From NCBI GenBank assembly GCA_030614585.1, contig JAUWTT010000031.1, positions 1 to 15,557 of the forward strand: DNA of 15,557 nucleotides, written 5' to 3'. This document shows positions 12,843-15,557 of this stretch, one piece after another. The translations under genes were made by a program, and so were the position numbers. Positions within the stretch are counted from its first letter, which is position 1, and every line of letters starts with the position of its first letter. The stretch is from Acidobacteriota bacterium (GTDB lineage Bacteria > Acidobacteriota > UBA6911 > RPQK01 > JAPXNP01). The notes below the pieces were generated by a model. It was not told the DNA's origin. It saw only the letters and a list, made by a program, of their open reading frames with translations, and did not search any database.

Positions 12843-14798
12843 TTAGCCGCTCCCCTCGGCCCTGTACGGCCCAACGTCGAGAAGATAGGAACTTCCTTGC
12901 TCCTTGTGGCACTGGGCACACTCAGCAAAACTTCTGTCGTACTCGCTGGGGTTCTCATCCACCATCATCTGATGGCATCGGGTGCACAGGTTGTGCATGG
13001 CAACGGAGTATCCGACTGCAAGACCCCGCATTCCGTCTTCTTTCAAAGGGATAATCCGGGACGCGCCGGGACGAGGTTCATGGCACGTCTTACAGGAAAC
13101 AGCGGATTCACGAGTTTTGATCACCCCCGGATCAGTATGACAGCGGACACACCCCTGATTGCCGTCCAACTTCTGTACGTGGCTGGAGTGGCGAAAGATG
13201 TCCGTATGACTGTACATGTCTTGATGGCACTCCCGGCAAGACGTGTTCTCTCTAAAAGGGAGGTTCAGGTGATGACAGGTAACACAGGCAACATCACCTC
13301 CCAATCTCACCGTGTGAGCATCGTGGTCAAAAACGACAAGGCGGCCGTTGCGGTTCCCATCGATGATAAATATGCGCTGAGAATCCGACTCGTAACGTTG
13401 TCTCTCCCGAAAGTCGACCAGGAGACGAGCAATACTTGAAACGCCGGTCGAGGACTCCCCAGAGTCAGCCAGTTGGAGGGGAGGTGAGACTGGCTGTTTT
13501 AGGTCGAGAGCCCCCGACCGGACTTCCTCGGAAAGCAAGGAGAGCGCTAATGCCGCTCCGATAATGGCAGCCAACGAATACCGTCGTGCTGCTGCGACTG
13601 ACTCGGGGAGTAACAACCGCAGGGTGAGCGGGTCATTCACCGCCGTCGACACCGGGGGGGGCGTCAACGTGGTCGTGTCGCTCTCACTTTCCGATGGAAA
13701 GACGGCAAAATTCTCAACGAAGAAGATAAAGACCAGCAATGCTCCGGCTATGATCCCAAGCGTGACAACGATCTCGATCCCGCTGGGGAAATAGGACATA
13801 TTCTCGGGTCTGCTGAATGCAACAACGCTCACGTTGAAACGGTAGCCTATGACGCCTGCAATGCTCAGAAGGGCTCCGATTGCCAAACCGGTCTTGGATG
13901 CACGAACACGGGAAGACTGAAACAGGAACACTGCCAGGGCCACCAGACTCAGTTCCAGGATGAATACTGTTGCTTGCCACGAGCCGGAAAGCGCCCAGAG
14001 AAGTTGACCTCGGACTGCGAGGTCCAACAGGCGAATGGCCAGATAGAAAAGAAGGATCAGTGAAGCGGCCCGCGCCAGATGGGAAAGCAATCGCAGGTTT
14101 GATTTGTGCCGGAAGAACCAGCTCGAGAAGAGAGATTCTGTGATTACGACCGTCAAACCAAGCCCTGCAGCCGAGATAAGGAAGAGAATCCATATGAGCG
14201 GACTGTACCAGAGCGGGTATACCCGGTAGGGCGTGATCAAGAAAAGAGAGCCCAAAGAGGACTGGTGCAGTGTCGAGAGAACGATGCCGGCGATCACAAG
14301 TGGGATTGCGAGTCTTTTCAGGTACCCATGGACTTTGCGAAAAAGCGGGTGGTGAAAGCGGGAGTGCTCCAGGATGACAGGGCAGAACTCCAGGAAGAGT
14401 ACTGTCAGGTAGAGCATTACACACATGCCGACTTCGAACAGAACCGAATGGTACTGCTGATAAATAATCGGATGCCACACATTAAGGGGAATTCCCAAGT
14501 CATAGAGCAGCCCGACCGTAACGGCGGCATACCCGAGGAAGGCGGTGAGAATGGCGGGCCGCGCAAAGGGTGTGTACTCCTTCCGGCCAAAAATATAAAC
14601 GGTTCCGGCGACCATGAAGCCTCCGGCGGCCAGGGCCACTCCCGACATCACGTCGAAAGCGATCCAGAGTCCCCAGGGTGTCGTGTCAGTCAGGGACGTC
14701 GTGGCCCCGAGTCCCTTCAGGAAGCGCGCAACCGTGACGGTAGCCAGAATCCCGGTAAGAAACCAGAGAACGGATTTTAGAACCTTCTCACGAGTCAC
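12843..14798 (-). CDS. NrfD/HybB-type quinol dehydrogenase fused to a hexaheme cytochrome c domain
   Basis: A 651-residue fusion. Residues 8-363 hold about ten membrane helices of the NrfD/HybB family; TTPWGLWIAFDVMSG (39-53) and STLHQSSLGSLF (175-186) are typical of HybB. An eleventh helix (about 407-423), preceded by Arg405-Arg406, leads into a C-terminal domain with six heme-c motifs: CVTCH 505, CRECH 521, CVRCH 550, CKTCH 569, CTRCH 605 and CAQCH 627. With an inside N-terminus, eleven helices put this domain in the periplasm, where heme is attached. The GTG at 14798 has GGAGG about 9 nt upstream and overlaps the ferredoxin gene by 11 nt, implying coupled synthesis. The likely role is quinol oxidation with electrons leaving through the hemes; direction is inferred. 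Confidence 0.94.
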   Translation of the reverse strand: MTREKVLKSVLWFLTGILATVTVARFLKGLGATTSLTDTTPWGLWIAFDVMSGVALAAGGFMVAGTVYIFGRKEYTPFARPAILTAFLGYAAVTVGLLYDLGIPLNVWHPIIYQQYHSVLFEVGMCVMLYLTVLFLEFCPVILEHSRFHHPLFRKVHGYLKRLAIPLVIAGIVLSTLHQSSLGSLFLITPYRVYPLWYSPLIWILFLISAAGLGLTVVITESLFSSWFFRHKSNLRLLSHLARAASLILLFYLAIRLLDLAVRGQLLWALSGSWQATVFILELSLVALAVFLFQSSRVRASKTGLAIGALLSIAGVIGYRFNVSVVAFSRPENMSYFPSGIEIVVTLGIIAGALLVFIFFVENFAVFPSESESDTTTLTPPPVSTAVNDPLTLRLLLPESVAAARRYSLAAIIGAALALSLLSEEVRSGALDLKQPVSPPLQLADSGESSTGVSSIARLLVDFRERQRYESDSQRIFIIDGNRNGRLVVFDHDAHTVRLGGDVACVTCHHLNLPFRENTSCRECHQDMYSHTDIFRHSSHVQKLDGNQGCVRCHTDPGVIKTRESAVSCKTCHEPRPGASRIIPLKEDGMRGLAVGYSVAMHNLCTRCHQMMVDENPSEYDRSFAECAQCHKEQGSSYLLDVGPYRAEGSG

Positions 14799-15557
14799 TG
14801 CCGTCCCCCTCCTTCTTCATTTCACGAGAATGTTCTTCCTCGGCTAGCTGCATACGCCGATTCACCACCCACCAGACGCCGGTCATAATGCAGCCGACCC
14901 CCGCTACGATGGGTGGGACCTTTGACAAGGCCGCCCAAGTCAGTTGTGGTAGCGGTTCGTTGCCCAGTTCCGGCTTGAAGGCAAGGAAGTCGAGGGGGAT
15001 ATCTGAGATGTAGAGTACCGAAGTGCCCCCAATTTCGTACTCTCCATATACCCTTGGCAGGTACCGCTCCGGTTCGGTCTCGATGAGACGGTGGGCTTCC
15101 GCCAGCATTTCGGTTCGAGGTCCGAAGAAGGTTGCATCGTAAGGACAGGCTTCCACGCATGCCGGGGGACGCCCCTCCTTGAGCCGGGGATAGCACAAGG
15201 TACATTTCTTGACATAGGGCGTTGGTTGTTCCCAATCATATCGGGGAATCCCGTAGGGGCACGCCATCATACAATAACGACACCCGATACATTTTTCCGG
15301 ATCGTAAATGACGGGGCCTTCCTCTGTCTTAGTGAGAGCCCCGACGATACACGCCGATACACAGGCCGGTTCGAGGCAGTGACGACAGAACTGACGCACA
15401 AAATGATCGTCCGGACGTCTAGCGATGGTCGTGTAACGCGTGGCGGAGAGATCATCGATTCTCTGCTTCCATCGACGCGGCAGATCCTCGCCGAGGTCGT
15501 TCTCTTTTTTGCAGGCCTCGACACATGCTTCGCACCCAGTGCAGCGGGTTACATCGA
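14788..15557 (-). CDS. HybA/HmcB-type membrane-anchored four-cluster ferredoxin subunit, 5' end outside window
   Basis: The open frame runs off the right edge; 255 residues are visible, beginning DVTRCTGCEACVEACKK. A GTG at 15399 is inside the gene and is not the start. Four cluster motifs occur at Cys 5/8/11/15, 57/60/65/69, 89/92/95/99 and 118/121/133/137 of the visible part. A single membrane helix follows (about 213-232, PPIVAGVGCIMTGVWWVVN), then a charged tail. This layout matches HybA and HmcB, partners of HybB/NrfD-type proteins. Its end overlaps the start of the NrfD-cytochrome gene. It probably links the membrane subunit to a further redox subunit encoded upstream of the window, or to the hemes. 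A Tat signal is expected in the missing part. Confidence 0.93.
   Translation of the reverse strand, partial: DVTRCTGCEACVEACKKENDLGEDLPRRWKQRIDDLSATRYTTIARRPDDHFVRQFCRHCLEPACVSACIVGALTKTEEGPVIYDPEKCIGCRYCMMACPYGIPRYDWEQPTPYVKKCTLCYPRLKEGRPPACVEACPYDATFFGPRTEMLAEAHRLIETEPERYLPRVYGEYEIGGTSVLYISDIPLDFLAFKPELGNEPLPQLTWAALSKVPPIVAGVGCIMTGVWWVVNRRMQLAEEEHSREMKKEGDGSDS

Noticed and set aside
12839..12958. Longer kinase start at GTG 12958
   Set aside because: It would overlap the cytochrome gene by 116 bp with low-complexity residues unlike a PAS kinase; ATG 12838 abuts the upstream stop.
14106..14780. 224-codon plus-strand frame opposite the NrfD gene
   Set aside because: It is the antisense shadow of membrane-helix codons, very rich in charged residues and without a family signature.
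1..15557. CRISPR array, insertion sequence, tRNA or rRNA
   Set aside because: On reading both strands I found no regularly spaced repeats, transposase motifs, terminal repeats or RNA gene signatures.

Overview
All convincing genes in this window lie on the minus strand, so they are transcribed from the high-coordinate end to the low. The content points to an anaerobic or facultative bacterium with a periplasm: ten c-type heme motifs in two proteins, Tat signals, a molybdopterin respiratory enzyme, a quinol-oxidising membrane module and dedicated maturation factors. I cannot assign a phylum from the sequence; base composition looks close to 50% GC.

Layout in transcription order. (A) 15557 to 10724: a HybA/HmcB-type membrane-anchored four-cluster ferredoxin (5' end outside the window), an overlapping NrfD/HybB-type quinol dehydrogenase fused to a hexaheme cytochrome c domain, a PAS histidine kinase, and two response regulators that consist of a receiver without a DNA-binding domain. 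(B) 10723 to 10078: 646 bp without a credible gene. It holds a weak sigma-54-like promoter, clustered GGGAA/TTCCC dyads and a tandem 9-bp repeat, and is probably the control region of the next operon. (C) 10077 to 1928: a secreted tetraheme cytochrome c with an Ig-like domain, a Tat-exported molybdopterin catalytic subunit of the tetrathionate reductase (TtrA)/SrdA type, its four-cluster ferredoxin subunit, a TorD-family chaperone, a 402-residue multi-cluster iron-sulfur protein with a zinc-ribbon-like end, a cysteine-less carboxymuconolactone decarboxylase (CMD) family protein, and moaA. (D) 1727 to 1: a probable Tat-exported alpha/beta hydrolase and a secreted C69-family Ntn hydrolase (cut by the window edge), behind a promoter whose -10 box sits inside an 8-bp inverted repeat.

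How the genes may work together (inference): the membrane ferredoxin plus NrfD-cytochrome fusion oxidises menaquinol, passes electrons to its own periplasmic hexaheme domain, then to the tetraheme cytochrome, and on to the soluble periplasmic TtrA/TtrB-like reductase. TorD, the large ferredoxin and MoaA would supply chaperone, redox and molybdopterin-synthesis functions. The kinase and two receivers would sense the electron acceptor or redox state. The substrate cannot be read from sequence: tetrathionate, selenate, arsenate or another sulfur or metalloid oxyanion are all possible. The cassette has no stand-alone NrfD (TtrC) gene beside TtrA/TtrB; this and the NrfD-hexaheme fusion are the most unusual points.
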